From a virus: a stretch of 23,131 nt of DNA. Position 1 is the first letter of the stretch, and the number at the start of each line of letters is the position of its first letter. The stretch spans positions 1 to 23,131 of the IMG/VR virus record IMGVR_UViG_3300005935_000148; one strand, written 5' to 3'. Positions 15,284 to 22,380 of the stretch are shown here, in pieces. The notes beneath the pieces are model-generated. The model was not told where the DNA came from, did no database searches, and saw only the letters and a program-made list of their open reading frames with translations. Both the position numbers and the translations under genes were made by a program.

Positions 15284-16687
15284 CTATACTTTATTTCTCC
15301 TCATACTACTCCATGTATAAGAAATTATTCCAGAAAGTAATACAGTCATTAGATTCCCAAGTAATGCTATTTGCCAATTACCAATCAATTTACCAATAAC
15401 AAAAACAGGTAATCCAATTACAAGACTAGCTGATATACCCCAAAATACACTTTCTCCATATAGCTTTTTACCGAAGATAGTTATTAATGTTGGTAGTAAT
15501 GTAGCTGCCCTTAGTGTCCCATAGAATAAGAACAAATGAAGAATTTTTAATCCAGGTATGTTTGCTATCCCTATTCCTAGGATTGCTAATGCTATCATTG
15601 CTACTCTTGATACAGTTAGACTTGTTGATAATTTCCCTTTAATTCGTTTTGCAAAATCTACATTCACAAGACTTGCTACTGCACTAAGATTAGAATCCAG
15701 TGTTGATGCTAATCCAGAAATTATTAATATAATAACTAATGGAACGATCACTGGAGGCAGATATTTTTGTAAAACCACTATATTGATTAACTGTGGATCT
15801 ATCCCTGTTATCCCATCTGCAGCACCAATGAAACCCAGAAGTGCAAACAGTAATGGAACTATTCCGAATACCAATCCACCTACTATAAATGCTCTCTTTA
15901 CTCTATCCTGTTTTATTGAAAAAGTTCTTTGCCAGCATGTTTGATCACCAAATGGTCCTGCTAATAATCCAACAGTATTAATAATTCCAAATGTAAGCAT
16001 GATTTGGATTCCTTCAGGACTGAAGAATTTGGTAGTTCCATTTAAACCACTAAGCCCCTGGATAACTTTTGGAAATCCTCCGGCATTATGAACTACAAAA
16101 GGAACTGCAATTATACCGACCAGTAAAATAAAACCCATCTGTAGAAAATCTGTTACTACTGATGCTTTCATACCTGAAATAAGACTATAAGATAATGCTA
16201 TTACTGCTAAGATAACAGTCATTAAAAAAAAGTTTGTTCCTGTTAACGATCCTATTATAGCAGCACCAGCAAGTAGTTGAACTGCAAAGCTACATATCTG
16301 TAAAACTGTAAACTGTATTAAATAAACAGTATGAGCTTTCTCACCATATTCACTAAACATTACTTCTGGCAATGTGAATCCATTTGGAAATCTGTTTCTA
16401 ATCTTTACTGATGCAATCCCAAAAAATATAAGGCAAAGAACATTTGGTATAAAGAACCATGCAAATCCGACTAATCCTTGTTGATATGCTTTTTGTGCTG
16501 CAACAAATAAAGCCGGAGCCCAAATCCACGTTGCTGCAATCGAAAATGATGCAACCAGTGTTTTAACATTTCGATTTGCTACTATAAATCCCTCAAAGCC
16601 TTTACTTCTCTTTCCTAAAAATATAGATATTACTATCATAATAAGACCGTAAATACCTAATAACCCCAATACCGCTCCTGCATTCAT
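15284..16687 (-). CDS. Sodium:solute symporter (SSS family), second tandem copy
   Basis: This gene encodes 467 residues from ATG 16687, which has AGGAG eight bases upstream. A longer frame begins at 16825 but its extra 46 residues are polar and lie over the end of the first symporter gene. The protein is made almost wholly of membrane helices (about 12-13) and begins NAGAVLGLLGIYGLIMIVIS. SSS-type landmarks are FPNGFTLPEVM, DQTCWQR and LIISGLASTLDSNLSAVASL, the last matching the conserved helix that helps form the Na2 sodium site. It resembles its neighbour closely (about 60% identity by eye) and lies 26 bases downstream. Such carriers import sugars, nonulosonic acids, amino acids or other solutes with Na+. 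The substrate is unknown. Confidence 0.88.
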   Translation of the reverse strand: MNAGAVLGLLGIYGLIMIVISIFLGKRSKGFEGFIVANRNVKTLVASFSIAATWIWAPALFVAAQKAYQQGLVGFAWFFIPNVLCLIFFGIASVKIRNRFPNGFTLPEVMFSEYGEKAHTVYLIQFTVLQICSFAVQLLAGAAIIGSLTGTNFFLMTVILAVIALSYSLISGMKASVVTDFLQMGFILLVGIIAVPFVVHNAGGFPKVIQGLSGLNGTTKFFSPEGIQIMLTFGIINTVGLLAGPFGDQTCWQRTFSIKQDRVKRAFIVGGLVFGIVPLLFALLGFIGAADGITGIDPQLINIVVLQKYLPPVIVPLVIILIISGLASTLDSNLSAVASLVNVDFAKRIKGKLSTSLTVSRVAMIALAILGIGIANIPGLKILHLFLFYGTLRAATLLPTLITIFGKKLYGESVFWGISASLVIGLPVFVIGKLIGNWQIALLGNLMTVLLSGIISYTWSSMRRNKV

Positions 16688-16713
16688 AATATTTTCTCCT
16701 AAATATAATTTTA

Positions 16714-18138
16714 TCATCCCTCTGAATGATTTATTAATATTCTCATCCTGATACTGCTCCATGTATAAGCTATAATTCCTGAAGCAAGAACAGTAATTAT
16801 ATTTCCTGTAAGTGCCGTTTGCCAATTTCCTGTTAACTTTCCTATTACGAATGTTGGAATACCAATTACCATGCTAACTAAAATTCCCCAAAAAACACTA
16901 TCACTATAAATATTTTTACCAAATATAGTCATTAGTGTTGGAAGAAGTGTTGCAGCCCGAAGTGTCCCATAAAATAGGAATAAATGTAATATTTTTAATC
17001 CAGGTATATTAGCAATGCCAATTCCTAATATTGCTAATAAAATCATTGCTATCCTAGAAACATTAATATTTGTATTTATTTTACCAGTAATCCTTTTAAA
17101 CAAATCTACATTAACTAAACTTGAAATAGCACATAAATTTGAATCCATCGTTGAAGTTAAACCAGAAATAATTAGAATAACTATTATTGGAGTAATCACT
17201 GGAGGAAGATATTTTTGTAATACAATTATGTTAATCAATTCTGGATTTATTCCAGTAATCCCATTTGCAGCACCAATAAATCCTAAAATAGAAAAAGCGA
17301 TTGGAACTATACTAAATATTAGTCCTGCACTTATACATGCTTTTTTTACTTTATCTTTCTTAATAGCAAATGATCGTTGCCAGAATGTTTGTTCACCTAT
17401 TGGTCCTGATAATACCCCGATTGTAGTTATTATGCCAAAGGTAAACATAATTTCAATTCCTTCAGGACTGAAAAAATTAAGTCCTCTATTATGCATTCCA
17501 CCAATGCCATTTATTACTGTAGAAAATCCCCCTGCATTATGTAAAGCGATTGGAACTGCTATTACACTTACTAATACAATAAATGCCATTTTAATAAAAT
17601 CTGTAATTATTGAAGCTTTTAATCCATATATTAATCCAGCCGTTAATGCCACTGCTGACAGAATAATAGTAATTAAAAAGAAGTTGATTCCAGTTAACCA
17701 CCCCACTATAAAAGCCCCTGCAAGCAACTGCATAGCAAAAGAACATATCTGAACAATAGTAAATTGTAGTAAATAAATACTATGGGTTTTATTCCCATGC
17801 TCTGTAAGCATTAAATCTGGCAACGTAAATCCGTTTGGAAATTTCTTTCTAATTCTTGAAGCTGCTATTCCAAATAGAAATAGTGCAAAAACATTTGGAA
17901 TAGAAAACCATGCAAATCCAACCCACCCATTTTGGAAAGCCTGTTGTGCTGAAATAAATAATACTGGAGGTAATACCCAAGTAGCAGCTATAGAAACAGA
18001 ACCACCTAATGTTTTTATTTTTCTATTTGCTACCATGAAACTATTAAATCCCTTATTCTTTCTTCCTAAAAAAACAGATATTATAAGCATTAAAATACAA
18101 TAAATTCCTAATAGTATTAAAGCTGATCCTACATTCAT
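16714..18138 (-). CDS. Sodium:solute symporter (SSS family), first tandem copy
   Basis: This gene encodes 474 residues with AAGGA upstream of ATG 18138. Features parallel those of the next gene: N-terminal helix SALILLGIYCILMLIISVFL, the cytoplasmic FPNGFTLPDLM, GEQTFWQRSFAIKKDKVKK, IISGLTSTMDSNLCAISSL, and NIPGLKILHLFLFYGTLRAA near the end. Both copies are intact, with no frameshift. The gene lies 14 bases after the cytidylyltransferase gene, so these three genes are probably one transcription unit. That placement suggests that the transported solute could feed CMP activation. The SSS family includes known sialic acid carriers, but also proline, pantothenate and glucose carriers, and no residue I can see decides the substrate. 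Confidence 0.88.
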   Translation of the reverse strand: MNVGSALILLGIYCILMLIISVFLGRKNKGFNSFMVANRKIKTLGGSVSIAATWVLPPVLFISAQQAFQNGWVGFAWFSIPNVFALFLFGIAASRIRKKFPNGFTLPDLMLTEHGNKTHSIYLLQFTIVQICSFAMQLLAGAFIVGWLTGINFFLITIILSAVALTAGLIYGLKASIITDFIKMAFIVLVSVIAVPIALHNAGGFSTVINGIGGMHNRGLNFFSPEGIEIMFTFGIITTIGVLSGPIGEQTFWQRSFAIKKDKVKKACISAGLIFSIVPIAFSILGFIGAANGITGINPELINIIVLQKYLPPVITPIIVILIISGLTSTMDSNLCAISSLVNVDLFKRITGKINTNINVSRIAMILLAILGIGIANIPGLKILHLFLFYGTLRAATLLPTLMTIFGKNIYSDSVFWGILVSMVIGIPTFVIGKLTGNWQTALTGNIITVLASGIIAYTWSSIRMRILINHSEG

Positions 18139-18152
18139 ACAAATTTTCCTTG

Positions 18153-18869
18153 TTATAATTTTGTCATTCCACCAAATGCTTTATTAAAATCCTCTACTGT
18201 TTGAGGATAATAACCTAACCATTTAATTACTTTATTCCAGAATAGCCTTTCCAAATTCCAATCAATACTCAATTTCATTGGTGTAACTTCTGGATCAGTA
18301 ATGTGGCTGGTATCTATGATTAATGGTTTCAGGAAATCAGGTTTTTCTTTTGCTACAATCCAATACTGTTCGTATGAATATTTATGACCATAAGTATCCA
18401 TAAGATATTCGTATTTGTCGTAAGCTGATTTTAGGTTTATCCCTGCAACGAATCCTGGCATTGGAGCCAGGTTTCCAAATCCACCAACCGAATCATAATT
18501 CTCTGGATGGGCTTCTGCCAGCAACCCATCAATCAATACCTGAACATACTCATTACTTACAAACGGACAATCCCCTGATATAGTCAATACGGCACCAAGA
18601 TTAAAAGTTTCTATAGCATGCAAATCTCTTACTAATAAATCATGCTCTGGACCACGATTAATTTCTGCTCCGGCTGCATAGGCAATTTTGCATAGTTCAT
18701 TGTCTGAGGTGTTTGTGGTTGTTGATAAGATTATTTGGTCTAGGTTTTCTAAATATTGAAGCTTCTTAATTATCTGTTCAATTAAGGTTAAGCCACCAAG
18801 CATTCCAAGATGCTTTCTAGGATATCTTGATGAAGTACTGCGAGCTGTAATAACGGCCCCTATCCTCAT
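18153..18869 (-). CDS. Cytidylyltransferase (SpsF/CMP-sugar synthetase-like)
   Basis: This gene encodes 238 residues. I chose ATG 18869 because GGAGG lies six bases upstream; the ATG at 18887 would put that site inside the gene. The N-terminal nucleotide-binding motif GAVITARSTSSRYPRKHLG matches the pattern A-R-x-x-S-x-R-x-P-x-K of the CTP_transf_3 family, followed by LIEQIIKKL, LDQIILSTTT and LGAVLTISGDCPFVSNEYV, where Asp100 in S-G-D-C-P is a likely metal ligand. The family includes NeuA, PseF, KdsB and SpsF, which couple CTP to sialic, pseudaminic or Kdo-type sugars and release pyrophosphate. SpsF-like members dominate this motif pattern; the exact sugar is unclear. The symporter genes follow directly. 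Confidence 0.83.
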   Translation of the reverse strand: MRIGAVITARSTSSRYPRKHLGMLGGLTLIEQIIKKLQYLENLDQIILSTTTNTSDNELCKIAYAAGAEINRGPEHDLLVRDLHAIETFNLGAVLTISGDCPFVSNEYVQVLIDGLLAEAHPENYDSVGGFGNLAPMPGFVAGINLKSAYDKYEYLMDTYGHKYSYEQYWIVAKEKPDFLKPLIIDTSHITDPEVTPMKLSIDWNLERLFWNKVIKWLGYYPQTVEDFNKAFGGMTKL

Positions 18870-18925
18870 ATTATGCCTCCATTGCATATATTATTATTCA
18901 ATATACATAATATCGGCAGTTTTTA

Positions 18926-19705
18926 CTAGAGTACAGATTTTGATACTTTTGCTTTTATATATTTACTTCCCTTACTTAAATTATCATGAGCCCATAACGG
19001 TTGAAGGTTCGTATAATGAAAACACTGTTTCCTCTGATAAAGATCAGTTAAGTCAAAGCTGGCACAGGGTTTTATATGATCAATATGCCATCCATAAAAA
19101 GTATGATTATCCCAAGACATCCCATCTATAAACTGATTTTCCAAATATTGTTTAAACTCTCTTATAGTACACCCTAATAATACTAAAGCAGATCCTTTTT
19201 TAAAATTACGCTTTAGTGCTATACGCAATCTAGTTCTTAATATATGGGCTAATTTAAAGTTAATATCGGTATTCATTTTATTATTAATGTATTTATTTAC
19301 TTTTTCTCTATTATTATCTACATATTTTTTATTTCTCTTAATAATTTTATCCCTATTATTTCGATAATATATTTTACTTTTATTTCTTAGTTCTTTTATA
19401 TTTTTTTGACGATATTGTTCCATTATTAAAAATATTTTCTCTTTATTATTTCTATAATATAATTTATTTTTCACATCTATTTCCTTTTTATTTTTTTCAT
19501 AATATAATCTACCTATCTCTATTATCTTTTCTTTATTTTTTAAAGAGTATATTTTTTTTTGTTCAAGTATATTCTTTTTATTATTTTGATAATATTTTCT
19601 TCTACATTCTTTACAATAGCAATTAAAACCATCGTCCCTATACTTATCTTTGCTAAATTTATTTATATCCTTAATTTCTTTACACTTTATACATATCTTT
19701 TCCAT
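18926..19705 (-). CDS. HNH endonuclease with seven 15-residue repeats (homing-type)
   Basis: This gene encodes 259 residues from ATG 19705, which has GGAG six bases upstream. An earlier in-frame GTG at 19729 lies inside the leader hairpin and is rejected. The N-terminus carries a zinc-knuckle-like Cys set (C5-x2-C8 and C31-x2-C34). Residues 38-142 are seven consecutive 15-residue units of the type YYRNNKEKIFLIMEQ. The C-terminal HNH domain has WHIDHIKPCASFDL (206-219, His207, Asp209, His210), then HYTNLQPLW with Asn233 and AHDNLSKG with Asn242. This layout is typical of free-standing phage HNH homing endonucleases, which cut related genomes lacking the gene. It has its own promoter and structured leader, as expected of a mobile gene. 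Confidence 0.85.
   Translation of the reverse strand: MEKICIKCKEIKDINKFSKDKYRDDGFNCYCKECRRKYYQNNKKNILEQKKIYSLKNKEKIIEIGRLYYEKNKKEIDVKNKLYYRNNKEKIFLIMEQYRQKNIKELRNKSKIYYRNNRDKIIKRNKKYVDNNREKVNKYINNKMNTDINFKLAHILRTRLRIALKRNFKKGSALVLLGCTIREFKQYLENQFIDGMSWDNHTFYGWHIDHIKPCASFDLTDLYQRKQCFHYTNLQPLWAHDNLSKGSKYIKAKVSKSVL
19280..19594 (-). repeat. Seven in-frame 45-bp degenerate tandem repeats in the HNH gene
   Basis: The repeats encode residues 38-142 of the endonuclease. Each unit is exactly 15 residues, beginning with Y-Y or Y-x and containing N-x-(K/R)-(E/D)-(K/E)-(I/V/L). Example units are YYEKNKKEIDVKNKL and YYRNNRDKIIKRNKK. No insertion or deletion disrupts the period. They probably form a long helical linker or DNA-binding rod. 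Confidence 0.75.
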
Positions 19706-19724
19706 ATTCTTCTCCAAATAAAAA

Positions 19725-19807
19725 AGCACCTCTATCAGGGGCTGACGTTGAGTATTGCTACTCCCCCTGATACAAGTGCCTTAATGTTTCCAATATCTTA
19801 ACGTCAG
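19725..19807 (-). promoter_or_regulatory. Pseudoknotted RNA leader with terminator-like stem, upstream of the first HNH gene
   Basis: Read on the minus strand: stem 1 pairs CTGACGTT (19807-19800) with AACGTCAG (19749-19742), 8 exact pairs. Stem 2 pairs 19780-19764 with 19741-19725, 17 positions with one G-G mismatch and two G-U pairs. The 3' half of stem 1 lies in the loop of stem 2, so the two form an H-type pseudoknot. A small hairpin GAGTA-GCAA-TACTC (19763-19750), with a GNRA loop, sits inside. Stem 2 is followed by six T residues, then ATTTGGAGA and the HNH start. It could act as an attenuator or as a structured RNA recognised by a protein. The predicted transcription start is only about 12 bases upstream. 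Confidence 0.75.
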
Positions 19808-19825
19808 TAAAGATACCCTATATAT

Positions 19826-19854
19826 AATATACTACATTTGTCTTTTGATGTAAA
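19826..19854 (-). promoter_or_regulatory. Sigma70-like promoter for the HNH/cytidylyltransferase/symporter genes
   Basis: On the minus strand TTTACA (19854-19849) and TATATT (19831-19826) are separated by exactly 17 bases; each differs by one base from the consensus. The expected start is near 19819, just before the pseudoknot. The -35 box lies directly behind the terminator of the preceding gene. It is the best promoter found in the window and no other strong terminator lies downstream of the first leader, so it may also feed the late operon. Confidence 0.7.
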
Positions 19855-19857
19855 CAT

Positions 19858-19885
19858 AAAAAAAGCCCTCCTGAATAGGAGGGCT
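19858..19885 (-). terminator. Intrinsic terminator after the small exported protein gene
   Basis: On the minus strand AGCCCTCC (19885-19878) pairs with GGAGGGCT (19871-19864) across a six-base loop, giving eight exact, GC-rich pairs followed by a run of seven T residues. It ends the accessory transcription unit 24 bases after the stop codon of gene 19910-20242. The opposite strand lacks a T-run, so it works in one direction. Confidence 0.92.
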
Positions 19886-19909
19886 GTATGCTTTATTGAA
19901 AATTTCTTG

Positions 19910-20242
19910 CTAGTATTTCACAGTTACCCCGGCCTCCACAATGCCAAGGATATCCGCCTCTACATCTTCAGCGTCAAACCATTCTATATCAAATACTAAA
20001 ACTGGAGTTGTAGCTGTTATTTTTGCTGACATATCAAGTACTTCATCGGTATCCATGAATACGTCTGCTCCGATTCCCATGAAGCCAGCCTCATAAACTA
20101 CTCCGGCATCGATAGCATAAATATTCAAATCCGTAACCATATCTCTTTCGACATCCACTCTGGTTTCTCCAGAGACCTCCCCGGCAAAAGAAAGTGTTGC
20201 CAGTATACCCAACATTAACATCAAAACAATTAGTCTCTTCAT
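19910..20242 (-). CDS. Small exported protein, possibly outer-membrane-associated
   Basis: This gene encodes 110 residues with a strong ribosome binding site (AGGAGGG) before ATG 20242. Residues 1-20 are a clear signal peptide: MKR, a hydrophobic core LIVLMLMLGILATLSF and an A-x-A-like end before GEVSGE. There is no lipobox Cys. The mature part is acidic and beta-like, with alternating residues (NIYAIDAGVVYEAGFMGIGA) and a final strand ending EAGVTVKY. A C-terminal aromatic residue is typical of outer membrane beta-barrel proteins, but 90 residues allow only a few strands, so it may be oligomeric or a periplasmic protein. It stands alone between the MalG-like permease gene and a terminator. 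No family recognised. Confidence 0.75.
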   Translation of the reverse strand: MKRLIVLMLMLGILATLSFAGEVSGETRVDVERDMVTDLNIYAIDAGVVYEAGFMGIGADVFMDTDEVLDMSAKITATTPVLVFDIEWFDAEDVEADILGIVEAGVTVKY

Positions 20243-20260
20243 AAGACCCTCCTGAAATAT

Positions 20261-20290
20261 ATTATCATAGCACTAAGGCTGTGATTGCAA
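20261..20290 (-). promoter_or_regulatory. Possible weak promoter for the small exported protein
   Basis: In the 49-base gap, minus-strand TTGCAA (20290-20285) and GATAAT (20266-20261) are 18 bases apart, four and five matches to consensus. It fits the only gap in the accessory block, but AT-rich DNA gives such matches by chance. Confidence 0.35.
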
Positions 20291-20291
20291 T

Positions 20292-21107
20292 TTATCCTTT
20301 TAATCCTCCAAATAGTCCCTTTACATAGTACTTCTGGAAACAAAGGAATACTATTAATATCGGCAAGAAAGCAAAGGTAGCTGCTGCAAAAGATTCTCCG
20401 TAATGTGGTAATGAATCCATCGCTGTTTTATGTACTAAAAACTGAACTGTACCCACTGGAAGAGTATATAATTTTTCTCTGCTAACAATAATAAACTGCC
20501 AGAGGAAATTTCCCCACTGACCTACAAATCCAATCAATGCCATTGTCACTATTGCCGGAGCTGCTAATGGTATTATTATATTTGTGAATTTTCGTATTTC
20601 TCCACAACCATCTATAGTCGCTATATCTAAATAATCATCCGGTATGGTAGACAGAAATTGCCGGAAGAAGAATAGCATGAAAACAGATATTCCAGACGGA
20701 AGCCACATTGCCATCAATGAATTATATAATCCGAAGAATCGTATTAACTGAAACGATGGAATTAACGTAATCTGTCCAGGTATAATCATTGTGAATAAAA
20801 ATAGATTAAACAGAATCTCCTTTCCCTTAAATCGTTTTTTAGCAAAAGCATATCCAGCCATTACGTTAATCGGGATTGTTAATAACACAGAGCATATTGA
20901 TACTGTGATACTATTCCGTAACCATAGCCAAGCCGGGTATTTGAATAGCTCCCTGTAATTATTAAAATTCATATCTTTTGAAATCAATGTTGGAGGGATT
21001 CTTTGCAGACCAACTGTTTCCTGAAAGCTACCGGATATCATCCATACCAAAGGGATCAGTAGAATTGCTGCAATTAGAATTACTATTGTAAAACCGAAGT
21101 ATTTCAA
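20292..21107 (-). CDS. Carbohydrate ABC transporter permease, MalG/UgpE-like
   Basis: This gene encodes 271 residues with about six membrane helices. The N-terminal helix FTIVILIAAILLIPLVWMIS is followed by the large domain and then the EAA loop YLDIATIDGCGEIRKFTNII with a following IPLAAPAI, which contacts the ATPase subunit in this transporter class. The end FQKYYVKGLFGGLKG is very typical of the MalG-type (CUT1) family. It would form a heterodimer with the MalF-like protein encoded at 21541-22380, importing a sugar or glycerol-phosphate-like solute with a binding protein and an ATPase. Neither of those partners is seen in the window. The start overlaps the NTP pyrophosphohydrolase gene by four bases. 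Confidence 0.93.
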   Translation of the reverse strand: MKYFGFTIVILIAAILLIPLVWMISGSFQETVGLQRIPPTLISKDMNFNNYRELFKYPAWLWLRNSITVSICSVLLTIPINVMAGYAFAKKRFKGKEILFNLFLFTMIIPGQITLIPSFQLIRFFGLYNSLMAMWLPSGISVFMLFFFRQFLSTIPDDYLDIATIDGCGEIRKFTNIIIPLAAPAIVTMALIGFVGQWGNFLWQFIIVSREKLYTLPVGTVQFLVHKTAMDSLPHYGESFAAATFAFLPILIVFLCFQKYYVKGLFGGLKG

Positions 21108-21361
21108 TTAGTCAGCTCCTTATCACATAACCCGATCATAAAATGGCAAGCGTTTGCAAGGTCGGCACATTCAAGGCGGAGTAGTTTAATATTTACGCCT
21201 CTTTTAATCAATTCTTCGTGAACCTCTTCTGATTCTTCATAAATCAAACTTGCCACGGCTTCAAAACTCATACTATCCCAACTATCTTTATGCCCATTCT
21301 CGACAAGTTTCTCCCTCTGTGCTTTATTACCAGCCGTAAATAATGCGTCAATATCTCTCAT
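21104..21361 (-). CDS. MazG-like all-alpha NTP pyrophosphohydrolase
   Basis: This gene encodes 85 residues with ribosome binding site GGGAG before ATG 21361. It carries the metal-binding pattern of the all-alpha NTP pyrophosphohydrolase family: YEESEEVHEEL (E43-x2-E46), then 17 residues, then LECADLANA (E64-x2-D67), fitting E-x2-E-(12-28)-E-x2-D. Phages commonly carry small members, which hydrolyse (d)NTPs to monophosphates and may affect nucleotide pools or alarmone levels. Unusually it lies between two ABC permease genes, overlapping the second by ATGA. That makes it likely that the permeases belong to the phage and are not chromosomal neighbours. Confidence 0.78.
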   Translation of the reverse strand: MRDIDALFTAGNKAQREKLVENGHKDSWDSMSFEAVASLIYEESEEVHEELIKRGVNIKLLRLECADLANACHFMIGLCDKELTN

Positions 21362-21363
21362 TT

Positions 21364-21540
21364 TTAAACTCCCTTATTAGTGTGCCCTATATGCCAATAA
21401 TGACAAAATGGGCAACGGTAAACATCCAGTACACTCTGATCACAATGAGTATGCTTTTTCTCCTGCCAAGCTTTTGATGCGGATATGTGTTTCGTTTTTC
21501 CTTCACATGTTCTTTGTTTATCAGGAATTTTTCTGGACAT
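21364..21540 (-). CDS. Small Cys/His-rich zinc-ribbon-like phage protein
   Basis: This gene encodes 58 residues, and ATG 21540 directly follows the TAA stop of the MalF-like gene, with AAGGAG upstream inside that gene. The C-terminal part YRCPFCHYWHIGHT (residues 41-54) is a Cys-x2-Cys with following His residues, a motif common in tiny phage proteins, and Cys12, His18, His30, His32 and Cys33 may supply other ligands. A zinc ribbon or treble-clef fold is likely. A 63-codon frame over the same stretch (21387-21578) has no such features. Function is unknown. With the next gene it separates the two permease genes. Confidence 0.7.
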   Translation of the reverse strand: MSRKIPDKQRTCEGKTKHISASKAWQEKKHTHCDQSVLDVYRCPFCHYWHIGHTNKGV

Positions 21541-22380
21541 TTATCTCTCCTTAAATAATCTCCTTTGCAGAACACCAATAGTCCCGATTGCTATTGCAAA
21601 CAGAACCCCAATCGCTGAAGCAAAGCCATACTTGCCGTATCTGAAAGCCTGTAGATAGATCTCCAGTACTGCTGTATTAGTTCCATAGTTAGGACCACCA
21701 CCAGTCATAATCATAGGATACAGAAAGATCTGTGAAATCCCTATTATCTTAATGAAGAATATGAAACCTACTGTTGGGAGCATCAATGGTATGGTAATAT
21801 ACCAATCTTCTTGCCTCTCATTACATCCATCAATTTTAGCTGCATCGAATAGCTCAGTATCAATAGTTGTCATTGCAGCACTATATATTATTATTGTCAT
21901 TCCCATATCAACAGATATTACAATCAGGCTAATTGCGAAGAACGCCTCTGGATTAGAACCCAACCAGAATATCTGCTTCCCTAATAATTGATTTATAAGC
22001 CCAGTAGGATTTAATAGCCATAACCATATCATAGTTATAATAGGTCCCGAAGATATAACTGGAATATAATACGCAAAACGGATTGCCGTTTGTAGAGTCT
22101 TGTGCATTCTGTATCCTATAGCAGCAATGATCAGTGGAAGAAAAGTTACTATAGGAACTATCAATAATGTAAACTTTCCAGAATTGACAAAAGCATTAAG
22201 GATTCTTTCACTATGGAAAATATCAGTATAGTTTTTCAGCCCTATGAATTTCTGACTCATAACACTGGCTTCATAGAATGATAATTGAATCGATCTTAAT
22301 ATGGGATATACTGCAAATAAAAAGAAGAAAAATAATGCTGGTAAAAGAAAAAGGTATGCTGAAAGATTATCCTTTTTCAT
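21541..22380 (-). CDS. Carbohydrate ABC transporter permease, MalF/UgpA-like
   Basis: This gene encodes 279 residues. It starts at ATG 22380, overlapping the HNH gene stop by four bases (ATGA), with AAAGGA in the HNH gene end as ribosome binding site. The N-terminal helix LFLLPALFFFFLFAVYPILR is typical of the MalF-type partner. The EAA loop reads ELFDAAKIDGCNERQEDWYI followed by TIPLMLPTVGF, and a later GGGPNYGTNTAVLEIYLQAF is another CUT1 hallmark. It would pair with the MalG-like permease in the inner membrane. No MalF-specific large periplasmic domain is present, so it is closer to UgpA/LacF-type permeases. No ATPase or binding protein is encoded here, so it may rely on host subunits or on genes beyond position 23131. 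Confidence 0.93.
   Translation of the reverse strand: MKKDNLSAYLFLLPALFFFFLFAVYPILRSIQLSFYEASVMSQKFIGLKNYTDIFHSERILNAFVNSGKFTLLIVPIVTFLPLIIAAIGYRMHKTLQTAIRFAYYIPVISSGPIITMIWLWLLNPTGLINQLLGKQIFWLGSNPEAFFAISLIVISVDMGMTIIIYSAAMTTIDTELFDAAKIDGCNERQEDWYITIPLMLPTVGFIFFIKIIGISQIFLYPMIMTGGGPNYGTNTAVLEIYLQAFRYGKYGFASAIGVLFAIAIGTIGVLQRRLFKER

Noticed and set aside
16688-16825. Upstream in-frame extension of the second symporter (46 more residues)
   Set aside because: It overlaps the end of the first symporter gene, is polar and lacks a ribosome binding site; ATG 16687 has AGGAG and aligns with the start of the paralogue.
18870-18925. Promoter between the HNH gene and the cytidylyltransferase gene
   Set aside because: Only AT-rich stretches are present; no -35/-10 pair with good spacing was found.
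19725-19807. HDV-like self-cleaving ribozyme
   Set aside because: The nested stem order is reminiscent, but there is no P4 hairpin, no catalytic C segment before the last strand and no P1.1-like G-C pairs.
21387-21578. 63-codon minus-strand frame
   Set aside because: It overlaps the end of the MalF-like gene and the Cys/His-rich gene at 21364-21540, which has a better start, ribosome binding site and motif.
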